DNA of 61,826 nucleotides from assembly GCA_900556135.1 (NCBI GenBank), contig USNR01000002.1:1-61826 (forward strand). Reading direction: 5' to 3'. Source of the DNA: an uncultured Clostridium sp. (GTDB lineage: Bacteria; Bacillota; Clostridia; TANB77; CAG-508). The notes below the pieces were generated by a model. That model was given only the letters and a program-made list of their open reading frames with translations, ran no database searches and had not been told where the DNA came from. Shown here piece after piece: positions 9,624 to 17,497 of this stretch; position 1 is the first letter of the stretch, and each line of letters begins with the position of its first letter. The position numbers and the translations under genes were made by a program.

Positions 9624-9767
9624 TTTCTCCTTTTTTTCTACAGTTAATCTTGTATATTTTAGCACATACTCTTTTGTTATTCAATATATTTTTAATTATT
9701 CTAAGTAACTTTTTTGTGAATTTTTTATAATATTATATTAAAGTATTATTTTTGAAAGGATTTTTAT

Positions 9768-10685
9768 ATGATTGTAAATACAACTATTCCATACACTTCA
9801 GATATTTTGGAAAATACCATACTTTCATTAACTAAAGCATTTCCCTTTATAAGAAAAGTAACTATTGGAAAAAGTGTTCTTGAACTTCCTATTTACTGTT
9901 TGGTATTTGGAAATGGTCCTAAAGAAGTTTTTTATTCTGGAGCTTTTCATGCTAACGAATGGATTGTTACTCCATTGTTACTAAAGTTTATAGAAGATTT
10001 TTGTTTTGCCTACACCACTAACAATTCAATTCACGGTCAAAGTGCTTTAAATATTTTTAACACAAGAACTTTTTATATAGTTCCAATGGTCAATCCAGAC
10101 GGAGTAAATCTTGTAAACAATAATATTCCAGATACATCTACCGCATACATGCAGGCAAGAAAAATCTCGAGCCAATACCCTAATATTTCTTTCCCTTCTG
10201 CTTGGAAAGCAAATATAAATGGTGTAGATTTAAATCTTCAATTTCCTGCCGGTTGGGAAAACGCAAAAACAATAAAATATGCTAATGGTTTTAACTCTTT
10301 TTCTCCCAGAGATTTTGTCGGGCTAAAGCCTTTAACGGAGCCTGAAGCATTAGCAATTTATAATCTTACTTTATCACATAATTTCAAGTTAATCCTAGCT
10401 TATCATACTCAAGGCAAAGAAATTTATTGGCAATTTAGAAACTATGCTTCTTCCAAAGCTTATTTTATAGGACAAAAATTTGCAAAAGTCAGTGGCTACA
10501 CTTTAGCAGATGTTCCATATGAATCTAGCTTTGCAGGTTATAAAGATTGGTTTCTGCAAGAATATGGTAATCCTGCTTACACCATAGAAGCTGGAATTGG
10601 TCAAAGCCCACTATCACTTTCACAATTTGATAAGATTTATAAAGACAATCTTGGAATATTAGTTTATGGAGCCACGTTATCTTAA
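9768..10685 (+). CDS. M14 family zinc carboxypeptidase (gamma-D-Glu-DAP peptidase-like)
   Basis: 305 residues. Metal ligands and catalytic residues of the M14 fold are in place: HANEW gives His61 and Glu64, a VNPDGVNL segment is near residue 110, GVDLNLQFPAGW near 162 supplies the substrate-binding Asn/Arg region, His213 sits in LAYHTQGKEIYW and the general base Glu274 in YTIEAGIG. This pattern matches the subgroup of gamma-D-glutamyl-diaminopimelate endopeptidases that cut peptidoglycan stem peptides. There is no signal peptide and no LysM domain, unlike many relatives, so it may act in the cytoplasm on recycled muropeptides or in the forespore. SD AAAGGA. A strong bidirectional terminator follows. 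Confidence 0.82.
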   Translation: MIVNTTIPYTSDILENTILSLTKAFPFIRKVTIGKSVLELPIYCLVFGNGPKEVFYSGAFHANEWIVTPLLLKFIEDFCFAYTTNNSIHGQSALNIFNTRTFYIVPMVNPDGVNLVNNNIPDTSTAYMQARKISSQYPNISFPSAWKANINGVDLNLQFPAGWENAKTIKYANGFNSFSPRDFVGLKPLTEPEALAIYNLTLSHNFKLILAYHTQGKEIYWQFRNYASSKAYFIGQKFAKVSGYTLADVPYESSFAGYKDWFLQEYGNPAYTIEAGIGQSPLSLSQFDKIYKDNLGILVYGATLS

Positions 10686-10744
10686 TCAAACTACGTTAAA
10701 AAAAGTCCTACCAACTTTTCGAATAAACATCCAACTAGTTAAGC

Positions 10745-10779
10745 AAAAGCATCTCTAAGTAATCATTAGAGATGCTTTT
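10745..10779. terminator. Bidirectional intrinsic terminator
   Basis: A 14-bp perfect stem AAAAGCATCTCTAA/TTAGAGATGCTTTT with a 7-base loop lies between the convergent M14 peptidase gene and the nuclease cassette. Confidence 0.88.
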
Positions 10780-10791
10780 CAATTTTAATCT

Positions 10792-11268
10792 TTAACGGTT
10801 ATTTATTATTTCTCGTTTAATAGCATTTATTGAATCATTAACATATCTAGTTGCCTGTTCATCACCAATATATTTTCCGTATATTTTTCTTACAACATCA
10901 CCTACTTGTACATTTTCTGGTAAATCCCTTTCAAAAACAACACATTTATGTTCAATTTTATTTTTATACTGAGCTACTTTATATCTATGATATTCATGGT
11001 CATTTTCACACTTATCTGTAACAATAAATACTTCACCATTGCTTAAGTTTGATAACTCTTTTTCAAAATAATTCTCTAAAAAGTCCCATTTTCTTTTATA
11101 CAGCTCCATGTCTTCCTCTGGTGTTAACTTAATATCATCCATTTCTTCACTCTTTCCTTCATTTTTACGGTTAGCATTTTCTAAATATTCGCTTAATTCT
11201 TTTATAAAATTTTTTACAAAAGGACTATTTCCTATTTTTTCCGTTATTCTATTTAATTCTAAATTCAA
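10792..11268 (-). CDS. Unknown protein, third gene of the nuclease cassette
   Basis: 158 residues from TTG 11268. That start is chosen because a perfect SD TAGGAGG, overlapping the stop of the nuclease gene, lies 7 bases before it; the frame is open further up without a better site. The N-terminal half is helical and charged (KNFIKELSEYLENANRKNEGK, EDMELYKRKWDFLENYFEKEL). The C-terminal half is predicted beta: GEVFIVTDKCENDHEYHRYKV, CVVFERDLPENVQVGDVVRK and a helix. The VFERDLPENVQVGDVVRK string recalls the small beta-barrel DUF3006 proteins that often sit next to exported hydrolases, but this is only a resemblance. Tight coupling to the nuclease suggests an accessory or inhibitor role; that is inference. 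Confidence 0.7.
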   Translation of the reverse strand: MNLELNRITEKIGNSPFVKNFIKELSEYLENANRKNEGKSEEMDDIKLTPEEDMELYKRKWDFLENYFEKELSNLSNGEVFIVTDKCENDHEYHRYKVAQYKNKIEHKCVVFERDLPENVQVGDVVRKIYGKYIGDEQATRYVNDSINAIKREIINNR

Positions 11269-11278
11269 ATAAAACCTC

Positions 11279-12043
11279 CTACTCAATTAATTTTGCTTTA
11301 CCTGTACTATAATCAATCTCAAAATTATCTTGTACATTATATATAAATTTATTAAAAGATATCCCTTCCTCTTCAACTGATTTAGCCTCTATTTCCACAC
11401 CAGTTGCTAATTCATTTTCACCGTTATAAATAGGCGTTACTCTATACAAAATATGATAATCCTTACCTTGCTTATTTTTATCCTTAATCCAATTTGCAAC
11501 TTTGTTTTCATGTTCTATCATTGCAGCATTCATCTGCGAAGTACCTGTAATCAAATTTTGTTTATTATTATTTTCATTTCCTAATTGCCATGCTATTAAA
11601 TGGCATCTTTCATATAAATGCTTACTGTTGTTTTCACCATATAAATATTGTACCCAACCTGAAGGCTTGTATGAAATATTGCCTCTCTTAGTTTCTGAAG
11701 GTGGCATAGTATATTTACATACATTTGCAAAAGCTACTCCCGCTCTATTTAAATCATCCAACCTTGAATAATCTTCAAAATTCTCTGTAGTCATATCCTT
11801 TTCTTCAAAGTATGGTACATCATTATTTATATCAATAACTATTTGCCCTGAATATGTTGGAATATCATTGGTTTCAACTTTTACACTGTTTTCAGCTATT
11901 GTATTTATTTGAACATCATTTGATACTTCATTTTCATTCGGTAATACAACATACCTCTTTAAAACTAATAACAGAGCAAAAATTATTAGTACTCCTACTT
12001 GTTTTAAATATCTTTCTTTTATATTATTTTTTTTACTTTTCAT
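11279..12043 (-). CDS. Membrane-anchored DNA/RNA non-specific endonuclease
   Basis: 254 residues. A basic N-terminus (MKSKKNNIKERYLKQ) is followed by one membrane segment (VGVLIIFALLLVLKRYVVL), giving an outward-facing domain. Residues 60-254 match the NUC-type beta-beta-alpha-metal nuclease family common in clostridia: SGWVQYLYG, YERCHLIAWQLGNENNNKQN (catalytic His, metal-binding Asn), LITGTSQMN, ENKVANWI and YHILYRVTPIYNGENELATGVEIEA. The usual DRGH is ERCH here. Such enzymes degrade DNA/RNA at the cell surface or in DNA uptake. Its ATG overlaps the stop of the upstream gene (ATGA, 12040-12043), and its stop overlaps the SD of the downstream gene, so the three are made together. Confidence 0.82.
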   Translation of the reverse strand: MKSKKNNIKERYLKQVGVLIIFALLLVLKRYVVLPNENEVSNDVQINTIAENSVKVETNDIPTYSGQIVIDINNDVPYFEEKDMTTENFEDYSRLDDLNRAGVAFANVCKYTMPPSETKRGNISYKPSGWVQYLYGENNSKHLYERCHLIAWQLGNENNNKQNLITGTSQMNAAMIEHENKVANWIKDKNKQGKDYHILYRVTPIYNGENELATGVEIEAKSVEEEGISFNKFIYNVQDNFEIDYSTGKAKLIE

Positions 12044-13413
12044 ATTTTCTCCTGTCTATCTCTGTCGTTTTCTTTTTGATTTGGCCATACATCATCTAAT
12101 CTTATTTCTCTTGTTCCATCTTTACTTTTTCCTAAGGAAATTGATTGTAGTTTAACATTTCCTCTTCTCAAGCCTCTTGCTAATATTTCGTAACATCTTT
12201 CCTCTTCTTCTTTTGTTCCACTCATATTTATAGTTTTAATTACCAAACTACTAATTTCTCTATTTCTTATTTCATTCTTTAATCTTCTAACATATTTTAC
12301 TCTGTCACTTTCCATTTCATCTTTCGCGTTCTCTGCTTTATACCTCTCAATAAATCCATCACAAATTCTATTTGCATCCTCAAACTCATTTCTATTAGCT
12401 AAGTTCTCTACAACTGTTCTAATAGCTACTTCTTCCTCTCCTCCGCATAACTCTTGAATTTGAACTATTGCTTTTTCTGGATTCTGTATCTGAAATCTAT
12501 CTGCTTTTTCTATAATAGCCATTTTTATCTGAAGCAAAATCTGTTTTCTTTCCTGTTCTTCTGTTAAACTAAATCTTGTTTTAGGTTTGCCTTCAACTCT
12601 TCTCTTTGCCTCTTGATCTATAATCCCGTTTGCCTCTCTAATATCTATATTTCCACTTGCTAGCTTTTTTATAATTCCTACTATATCTGTGGAAATATTA
12701 CTTCTTAAATTTTCAACAGCCTGTTGCAACTTAATATCCGATATTCTTTTTAAAATTCTAGCTTTTATTTGCCCAGTTGAAATAAATCTAACATTTCCCA
12801 TAATCTCTCCGATCCTTCTATTTAGCTCTTGCAGTTTATCAATATCATCTACATCACCATATTCTCGTTCAAGAGCTTCTGCCAATCTAATTGCAATTCT
12901 ATCTTGTTGCTTTTTTAGTCTCTTACTATCTAGTTTTGACCATTTTATCTTTGTCTTTTCCAATCCAAGCCTATAAAGTTTCTCAGCATCTTCAAGTGGT
13001 AATTGGTATTTTTCTATTTGTTCCAACTCATCTAATATCTTTCCTACATTTTCTCTTCTTTCTTTTTCAGATAATGTTTCTATTTTCCCTCTCCTATCTT
13101 CTATTGATTCCACAACACGTTTTATTAATTTTCGTTCATATGGTGACAATATCTCTTCTGTACTAGTTTTCTCACTATTGTCTCCCATGTACAGCTGTCT
13201 ATACTTTTCTCTCATTTCTCTTATACCAGAACAGCCAGAATCTTCTTCACTTTCTATAAATTCTTCATCTTTTAACTTCTTGTTTTCTCTATCATTTTTT
13301 ATATACAATTCATATTCTTTTATCGTTTCTAGTGGTATTCCTAACTCAAAAGATATTAATTCTAAATCAAATCCACTTCGTATTAACTCTTTTACTTGTG
13401 CCATTTCTTCCAT
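12040..13413 (-). CDS. Large helical protein of unknown function, first gene of the nuclease cassette
   Basis: 457 residues, charged, and almost wholly helical. Residues 5-36 (VKELIRSGFDLELISFELGIPLETIKEYE) look like a helix-turn-helix of the resolvase/sigma-4 kind. The rest is a series of Glu/Arg/Lys-rich helices, with a possible coiled coil near residues 150-210 and a repeat-like region (EKADRFQIQNPEKAIVQIQELCGGEEEVAIRTVVENLANRNEFEDANRICD is the middle part). No signal peptide or catalytic motif is seen. It overlaps the nuclease start by 4 bases. The HTH suggests it could regulate or scaffold the cassette, but its function is unknown. SD GGGGAT is 8 bases before ATG. Confidence 0.75.
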   Translation of the reverse strand: MEEMAQVKELIRSGFDLELISFELGIPLETIKEYELYIKNDRENKKLKDEEFIESEEDSGCSGIREMREKYRQLYMGDNSEKTSTEEILSPYERKLIKRVVESIEDRRGKIETLSEKERRENVGKILDELEQIEKYQLPLEDAEKLYRLGLEKTKIKWSKLDSKRLKKQQDRIAIRLAEALEREYGDVDDIDKLQELNRRIGEIMGNVRFISTGQIKARILKRISDIKLQQAVENLRSNISTDIVGIIKKLASGNIDIREANGIIDQEAKRRVEGKPKTRFSLTEEQERKQILLQIKMAIIEKADRFQIQNPEKAIVQIQELCGGEEEVAIRTVVENLANRNEFEDANRICDGFIERYKAENAKDEMESDRVKYVRRLKNEIRNREISSLVIKTINMSGTKEEEERCYEILARGLRRGNVKLQSISLGKSKDGTREIRLDDVWPNQKENDRDRQEKI

Positions 13414-13615
13414 AATACTAATCCCCTATTTTTATCTTTTACCTTTTGCATATACAAAAAGAGCTTTAATAATATTCAAACCCTATAAATTTCTTTTCAA
13501 TTATTCTAATAATATCCGCTATTATATCACCATTCCACCAATTTGTAAAGATTATGTAAATATATCGTTTTTTATTTTAAAAGACCTTAGCCTTATCATT
13601 CTATCTTTCTTTCTA

Positions 13616-13651
13616 CAAAAAGAAATTCCCCAGAATTTCTGAGGAATTTCT
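13616..13651 (-). terminator. Intrinsic terminator downstream of the amber-interrupted gene
   Basis: On the minus strand AGAAATTCC pairs with GGAATTTCT around a 13-base loop and is followed by TTTTTG. It ends the transcript of the 13.7-15 kb locus before the nuclease cassette, making that cassette an independent unit. Confidence 0.8.
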
Positions 13652-13671
13652 TCTTGTTCCAAAATATAATT

Positions 13672-13917
13672 TTATTCGTTCGGAGTTTCTTCATCATCTT
13701 CTTTCTGCACAATTTCCTTTAAATCTTTAAGGAAATTCAGCAACTTAATTTTTTCCGTAGAGCCTTTAGCACTAACGAAATCATTGATGAACTTTGCAAA
13801 GTTCATTCTTGCCTTCATCCAAGATTCTTCTGGAATATTGGTATCAGCCAAGATTTCCTCCAAAGTCTTTTTTTCCTGCATCACAGCAGAATAAGCAATA
13901 TCAAAAATTTCCTTCTA
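13672..13917 (-). CDS. C-terminal segment in frame behind an amber codon
   Basis: The frame continues directly and without a shift from the larger ORF through its TAG at 13915-13917 for 81 more codons to a stop at 13672. The residues after the stop start KEIFDIAYSAVMQEKK and run to KEDDEETPNE; they are helical and charged in the same style and with the same codon use as the upstream part. A stand-alone gene would have to start at GTG 13884 or ATG 13881, but no SD stands at a proper distance; the only AAGGA lies over 20 bases away. Read-through of the amber codon, a recent nonsense change (for example CAG to TAG), or a base-calling error are all possible. Confidence 0.55.
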
Positions 13918-14979
13918 GACATCCGGATTCTCTTTTTCGAGTCCCATAACAGTTAAAATATATCTTAACTTTTCTTCTTTGGACTGAGTTTTTATGACAC
14001 TGCCTAACATACCTGCTAAATAGCTCATTTCAGGAACATTTTCCGTCTGAGAATTTTCCTTCGAGACCTCCTCTTGATTTTTTCCAGGCACTAACACCTG
14101 ACTTTCCCCTTCGGATTCATGAATAGCCAATTCAGGTTCACCCCCAAAAGGGTAATCCTTGTAACTTACCACCATCTCCAAGAAGGAAAAGAATTTCTTA
14201 GAACCTGTCTTCATCTCAAATTTCTTAGCCAGATTGAACCTTTCCCAGTTTTTAAAAGTTACACCATTACTTACACAGGCATTCATCAATTCTTCCCAAC
14301 AAATGTTGGTCACCATAAAGGTTGCTTTTATCACCTCTTCAAAAAAGCTCTGCCTTTTTCCCGTATTCATCCAGTTACCAACCATCTTCACAAAGCTTTC
14401 AAAAGACGTAGCCTTCTCAGCCAATTCTCTTAGCTGATTCATTATTTCGCTTTGAGCATCTGTACCTTCCGCTACATTTTTCTTTTCAACCTGCTCAGCA
14501 ACAGCTTTCTTCCTCTTAGCCTTCTTCGTCCGTCCAGAAATTTCCTGCTTTTCAGCCAGCTCGGTCTGTTCAGGAACTTTCTCCTGCTTTTCAACGCTCT
14601 CCGCCTGATTAGGAATTTCCTCCTTCTTTTCGACCGTCTGATTAGGAATCTCTCCTTTAGCTTTGACGTTTCCTGTCTGATTAGAAGTCTTTTCTTCAGG
14701 CTTTATCTTTTTTCTTCTTGTCCCTGCATTGGGCTTGCTCTTTTCAGGCTTATCATTTTCTTTCTCATTTTCTTCGCCATAAAAAAGATCAAAGCCATCA
14801 CAAGTGCCAATTGCCTCAATGAGTCTCAATGGCGGTTCTCCCTCAAAAAAGATTTCAAGTTCTCCTGTACCTCCTTTGATGTTAATTTTGCTTTTCGGAT
14901 TAAATTCCTCAAAGAAAGCATGAATCAAATCTCCTCCCTGATTATTGTTGCCAATCCGTATCTTTGCTAAAATTTTCAT
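13915..14979 (-). CDS. GC-rich unknown protein with repeat linker (amber-terminated)
   Basis: 354 residues from ATG 14979, chosen because SD AAGAAAGGGG is 9 bases upstream; the frame opens higher, at 15036, without an SD. Residues 1-70 look like a small alpha/beta domain (MKILAKIRIGNNNQGGDLI ... CDGFDLFYG). Residues 75-190 are a Lys/Glu/Gln/Pro linker with degenerate repeats around EIPNQ/VPEQT spaced by EKQE. Residues 200-300 form a helical domain (FESFVKMVGNWMNTGKRQSFFEEV). Not recognised. The gene is much richer in G+C (about 48% in a sampled line) than its neighbours, which suggests transfer. No signal peptide or membrane segment is present. The amber stop separates it from an in-frame 80-residue tail. 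Confidence 0.65.
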   Translation of the reverse strand: MKILAKIRIGNNNQGGDLIHAFFEEFNPKSKINIKGGTGELEIFFEGEPPLRLIEAIGTCDGFDLFYGEENEKENDKPEKSKPNAGTRRKKIKPEEKTSNQTGNVKAKGEIPNQTVEKKEEIPNQAESVEKQEKVPEQTELAEKQEISGRTKKAKRKKAVAEQVEKKNVAEGTDAQSEIMNQLRELAEKATSFESFVKMVGNWMNTGKRQSFFEEVIKATFMVTNICWEELMNACVSNGVTFKNWERFNLAKKFEMKTGSKKFFSFLEMVVSYKDYPFGGEPELAIHESEGESQVLVPGKNQEEVSKENSQTENVPEMSYLAGMLGSVIKTQSKEEKLRYILTVMGLEKENPDV

Positions 14980-15273
14980 TTGTTTTTGCCCCTTTCTTAA
15001 AAAGACTAAATTAAAATTATATCTTGGTTCTTCCACAATTTCTTATATTCAGCAGATAAATTCATCGCCGAAATATAATAAAAAACTGGAAATCTTCCAA
15101 TACATCTACTATTATATCACATATTTACATAATTCACAACTAAGTTTCAATTATAGATTCTCCCCTTTTTATTACTTATAACATAATAGTGGATTGATTA
15201 ATAATTTTCCTCCTATTAACCAATCCACACAAAATTAATTCTAAAACATTTTTTCACTAAATTGTTTAAAAGT
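14980..15273. other. Spacer between spoIIID and the GC-rich unknown gene
   Basis: About 290 bp, AT-rich. It holds an inverted repeat at 15188-15229 (GTGGATTG...CAATCCAC) that may end the spoIIID transcript, although the T-run after it is weak. The promoter of the unknown gene must lie in the left half. No coding potential with an SD was found. Confidence 0.5.
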
Positions 15274-15540
15274 TTAATTTTCCAAATGTTTTAAATGATC
15301 ATATTTATTCTTTGTAGCCATTCCTCCTCTAATATGCCTCTCTGCCTTATTTTCATCCAATATAACTCTAACCTCAGAAGCTAAAACAGGGTTAATTTTC
15401 AAGAGTCGCTCAGACACATCTTTGTGTACTGTACTTTTGCTTATTCCATACCTCTTAGCAGCACCTCTAACCGTATCTTTTGTTTCTATTATATAATGTG
15501 CTAACTTACATGCACGTTCTTCTATTGATATTCCTTTCAT
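15274..15540 (-). CDS. spoIIID: Sporulation transcription factor SpoIIID
   Basis: 88 residues, the standard SpoIIID length. The conserved helix-turn-helix is intact: ERACKLAHYIIETKDTVRGAAKRYGISKSTVHKDVSERL, followed by the basic C-terminal helix region (AERHIRGGMATKNKYDHLKHL). In endospore formers SpoIIID is made in the mother cell under sigma-E and switches mother-cell genes on or off before sigma-K. The start at MKGISIEE is chosen from the SD GGGGGT; an in-frame GTG/ATG five residues earlier lies inside that SD. An unusual imperfect palindrome covers the promoter/SD region. The gene lies 280 bp from spo0A on the same strand. Confidence 0.95.
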   Translation of the reverse strand: MKGISIEERACKLAHYIIETKDTVRGAAKRYGISKSTVHKDVSERLLKINPVLASEVRVILDENKAERHIRGGMATKNKYDHLKHLEN

Positions 15541-15547
15541 AAAGTTA

Positions 15548-15593
15548 ACCCCCATTGCGAATACTTTTGTTTAATTGTATTCGCGTTGGGGGT
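15548..15593 (-). promoter_or_regulatory. Palindrome over the spoIIID promoter/ribosome-binding site
   Basis: ACCCCCA-2nt-GCGAATAC and GTATTCGC-2nt-TGGGGGT form a 15-bp stem with one small internal loop and a 12-base loop. The right arm (minus-strand 3' arm) contains the GGGGGT SD of spoIIID. A sigma-E-like -10 (AATACAAT) overlaps the other arm. It may be a DNA operator or an RNA hairpin that hides the SD, depending on the transcription start. Confidence 0.6.
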
Positions 15594-15714
15594 ATATTAG
15601 AACATCATAATTGCTGTTATCTATAAAAGAAAAAGGAAATATTTACTAATGCTTTTACATATCTTTCAAGTAATAATGGAGAAACCACAAACGTGGTTTG
15701 CCAGTAATATGCAT

Positions 15715-15757
15715 AAAAAAACACACCTAACTGGGCAAGTTACAGATGTGTTTTTTT
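15715..15757 (-). terminator. Intrinsic terminator after spo0A
   Basis: AAAAAACACA pairs with TGTGTTTTTT across a GC-containing loop about 65 bases beyond the spo0A stop. A second small hairpin (AAACCAC/GTGGTTT, 15682-15699) lies just beyond. Confidence 0.7.
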
Positions 15758-15821
15758 ATTGGTTTATTTGCTTTTGCTCAAAATTACTGCTAATGCTATA
15801 ATCAAGGCAATCGCTATGATA

Positions 15822-16643
15822 TTATGCTGTTTTTAATTCTAATCTTAATTTATCAGCTATCATTGCTATAAATTCGCTATTTGTTGGCTTTCCTTTGCTT
15901 GCTGATACTGTGTATCCAAATATATTCTCAACTGTTTCTTGTTGACCTCTTCCCCATGCGACTTCTATCGCATGACGAATTGCACGCTCTACACGGCTAG
16001 GGGTTGTATGATATTTCTCTGCTATTTCAGGGTATAGTTGTTTTGTTATTTGATTTATGATGTCTATGTCATTTACAACCATCATTATTGCTTCTCTTAA
16101 ATATTGGTATCCCTTAATATGTGCTGGTACTCCTATTTCATGTATAACGTTTGTTACTAGTGCTTCCAAATTTTCTTGGCTCTTCTTCTCTGATTGAGGA
16201 ATGTCTATATATTGTGCTTTTGTTTCTTTTAACACAAAACTACTTCCTCTATTTGTTGCAGGTTGATAATTTTTTAGTTCTTTTATTCTATGTATTAATA
16301 CTTGTATGTCAAATGGTTTCACTACATAATATTGAGCTCCTAGTGAAATTGCTTTTTGAGTTATTTTGTCTTGTCCTACTGCTGATAGCATAATACATAT
16401 TGGTGGTTTTTCCATGTCCATTGAATTTATTTGTTCTAGAACTCCTAGTCCATCTAAGTGCGGCATAATTACATCTAATAATACTACATTGGGTTTTAGC
16501 GATTTTATCATTTCTATTGCTTCTTCTCCATCCTTTGCCATACCTATTACTTCGATTTCCTCATCCTTTTCTAAATAGTTTGACAAGGTTGTAGCAAACT
16601 CTCTGTTGTCATCTGAAATTAAAACTGTAATTTTTTCATTCAC
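15822..16643 (-). CDS. spo0A: Sporulation master response regulator Spo0A
   Basis: 273 residues. The N-terminal receiver has the acidic pocket (ISDDNREF), the phosphoacceptor Asp in NVVLLDVIMPHLDGLGVL near residue 56, the conserved Thr/Ser region and the Lys in YYVVKPFD. After a linker, the C-terminal sigma-A-activator/DNA-binding domain is almost canonical: HEIGVPAHIKGYQYLREAI, then the recognition region YHTTPSRVERAIRHAIEVAWGRG. Phosphorylated Spo0A starts sporulation and binds TGTCGAA-type boxes. Together with SpoIIID and SpoVM in the same window it makes the host an endospore former. No spoIVB precedes it, unlike in Bacillus and many clostridia. Confidence 0.97.
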   Translation of the reverse strand: MNEKITVLISDDNREFATTLSNYLEKDEEIEVIGMAKDGEEAIEMIKSLKPNVVLLDVIMPHLDGLGVLEQINSMDMEKPPICIMLSAVGQDKITQKAISLGAQYYVVKPFDIQVLIHRIKELKNYQPATNRGSSFVLKETKAQYIDIPQSEKKSQENLEALVTNVIHEIGVPAHIKGYQYLREAIMMVVNDIDIINQITKQLYPEIAEKYHTTPSRVERAIRHAIEVAWGRGQQETVENIFGYTVSASKGKPTNSEFIAMIADKLRLELKTA

Positions 16644-16782
16644 TCTTATGTTCCCCCTATAATTATTATTTTATAAAATAATATAAATATTTAGTTATTT
16701 AAATATTTTACATTTCGTATTATATATAGTTTTTAGTGGGTTTGCAATAGATTTAGAGTATTTTTCCATTTTTTTCCAGACG

Positions 16783-17439
16783 TTATTCTTCTTTTTGTAT
16801 GTATTTTCGACAAAGTTCGACACAGTTTAATATATTCCCCATTTTATCTTCATTTTTCTCTATGCTATTATTTTTTATTTTTTCATATTGCTCATCATTT
16901 ATCTCAATAATATAAAATATATTTTCCTTATATTCTATATTCACAATTTTTATTTTATTTTTAGTACAATAATACTTGAATTTTTCATTATCAGCATAAG
17001 AAATTTCTACCTTTGCCTCTATTCCATTTTCCATTTTTACAATTTTCGCTTTATTTAGTGCCTCTATACTTGCATTTGAATATGCCCTAACTAAGCCACC
17101 AGCTCCTAGTAAAATTCCTCCAAAATATCTTGTTACTATTATTAAAACATTTTGAAGATTGTTCTTTTGAATAACATTTAATATTGGTTCACCCGCAGTA
17201 CCAGAAGGTTCCCCATCATCATTCATCTTTGTTTTTATTTGATTATCTTCTAAAACACTAAAAGCAAAACAATTATGTTTTGCATCATAGTATTTTTTCT
17301 TTATTTGTTTTATTTTTTCTTCAGCTTCACTAACACTCTCAATATTATATATATTGGCAATAAACTTCGACCTTTTTTCTACTATTTCATTAGTAACACT
17401 TTCTGTTATTGTTTTTATTTCTACACTTTTCATTCCCAT
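16783..17439 (-). CDS. YigZ/IMPACT family protein
   Basis: 218 residues, typical for YigZ/YvyE. The N-terminal IMPACT domain has the invariant segments KRSKFIANIYNIESVSEAEE, AKHNCFAFSV, DDGEPSGTAGEPIL and VTRYFGGILLGAGGLVRAYSNA. The C-terminal half is a ferredoxin-like DUF1949 region ending in KYIQKEE. Proteins of this family bind ribosomes or elongation-factor-like partners; the exact role in bacteria is unsettled. It lies 58 bases after the BaiN-like gene on the same strand and might share its transcript. No clear SD is seen before ATG 17439. Confidence 0.88.
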   Translation of the reverse strand: MGMKSVEIKTITESVTNEIVEKRSKFIANIYNIESVSEAEEKIKQIKKKYYDAKHNCFAFSVLEDNQIKTKMNDDGEPSGTAGEPILNVIQKNNLQNVLIIVTRYFGGILLGAGGLVRAYSNASIEALNKAKIVKMENGIEAKVEISYADNEKFKYYCTKNKIKIVNIEYKENIFYIIEINDEQYEKIKNNSIEKNEDKMGNILNCVELCRKYIQKEE

Positions 17440-17497
17440 TATTGTATAATAAATTCAATTTATTATTCCCTTCTTTTAATATCCACTATATAAATTA

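Noticed and set aside
13672..14979. Genome-wide amber recoding
   Set aside because: Other intact genes in the same piece end with TAG (for example 11279 and 24245).
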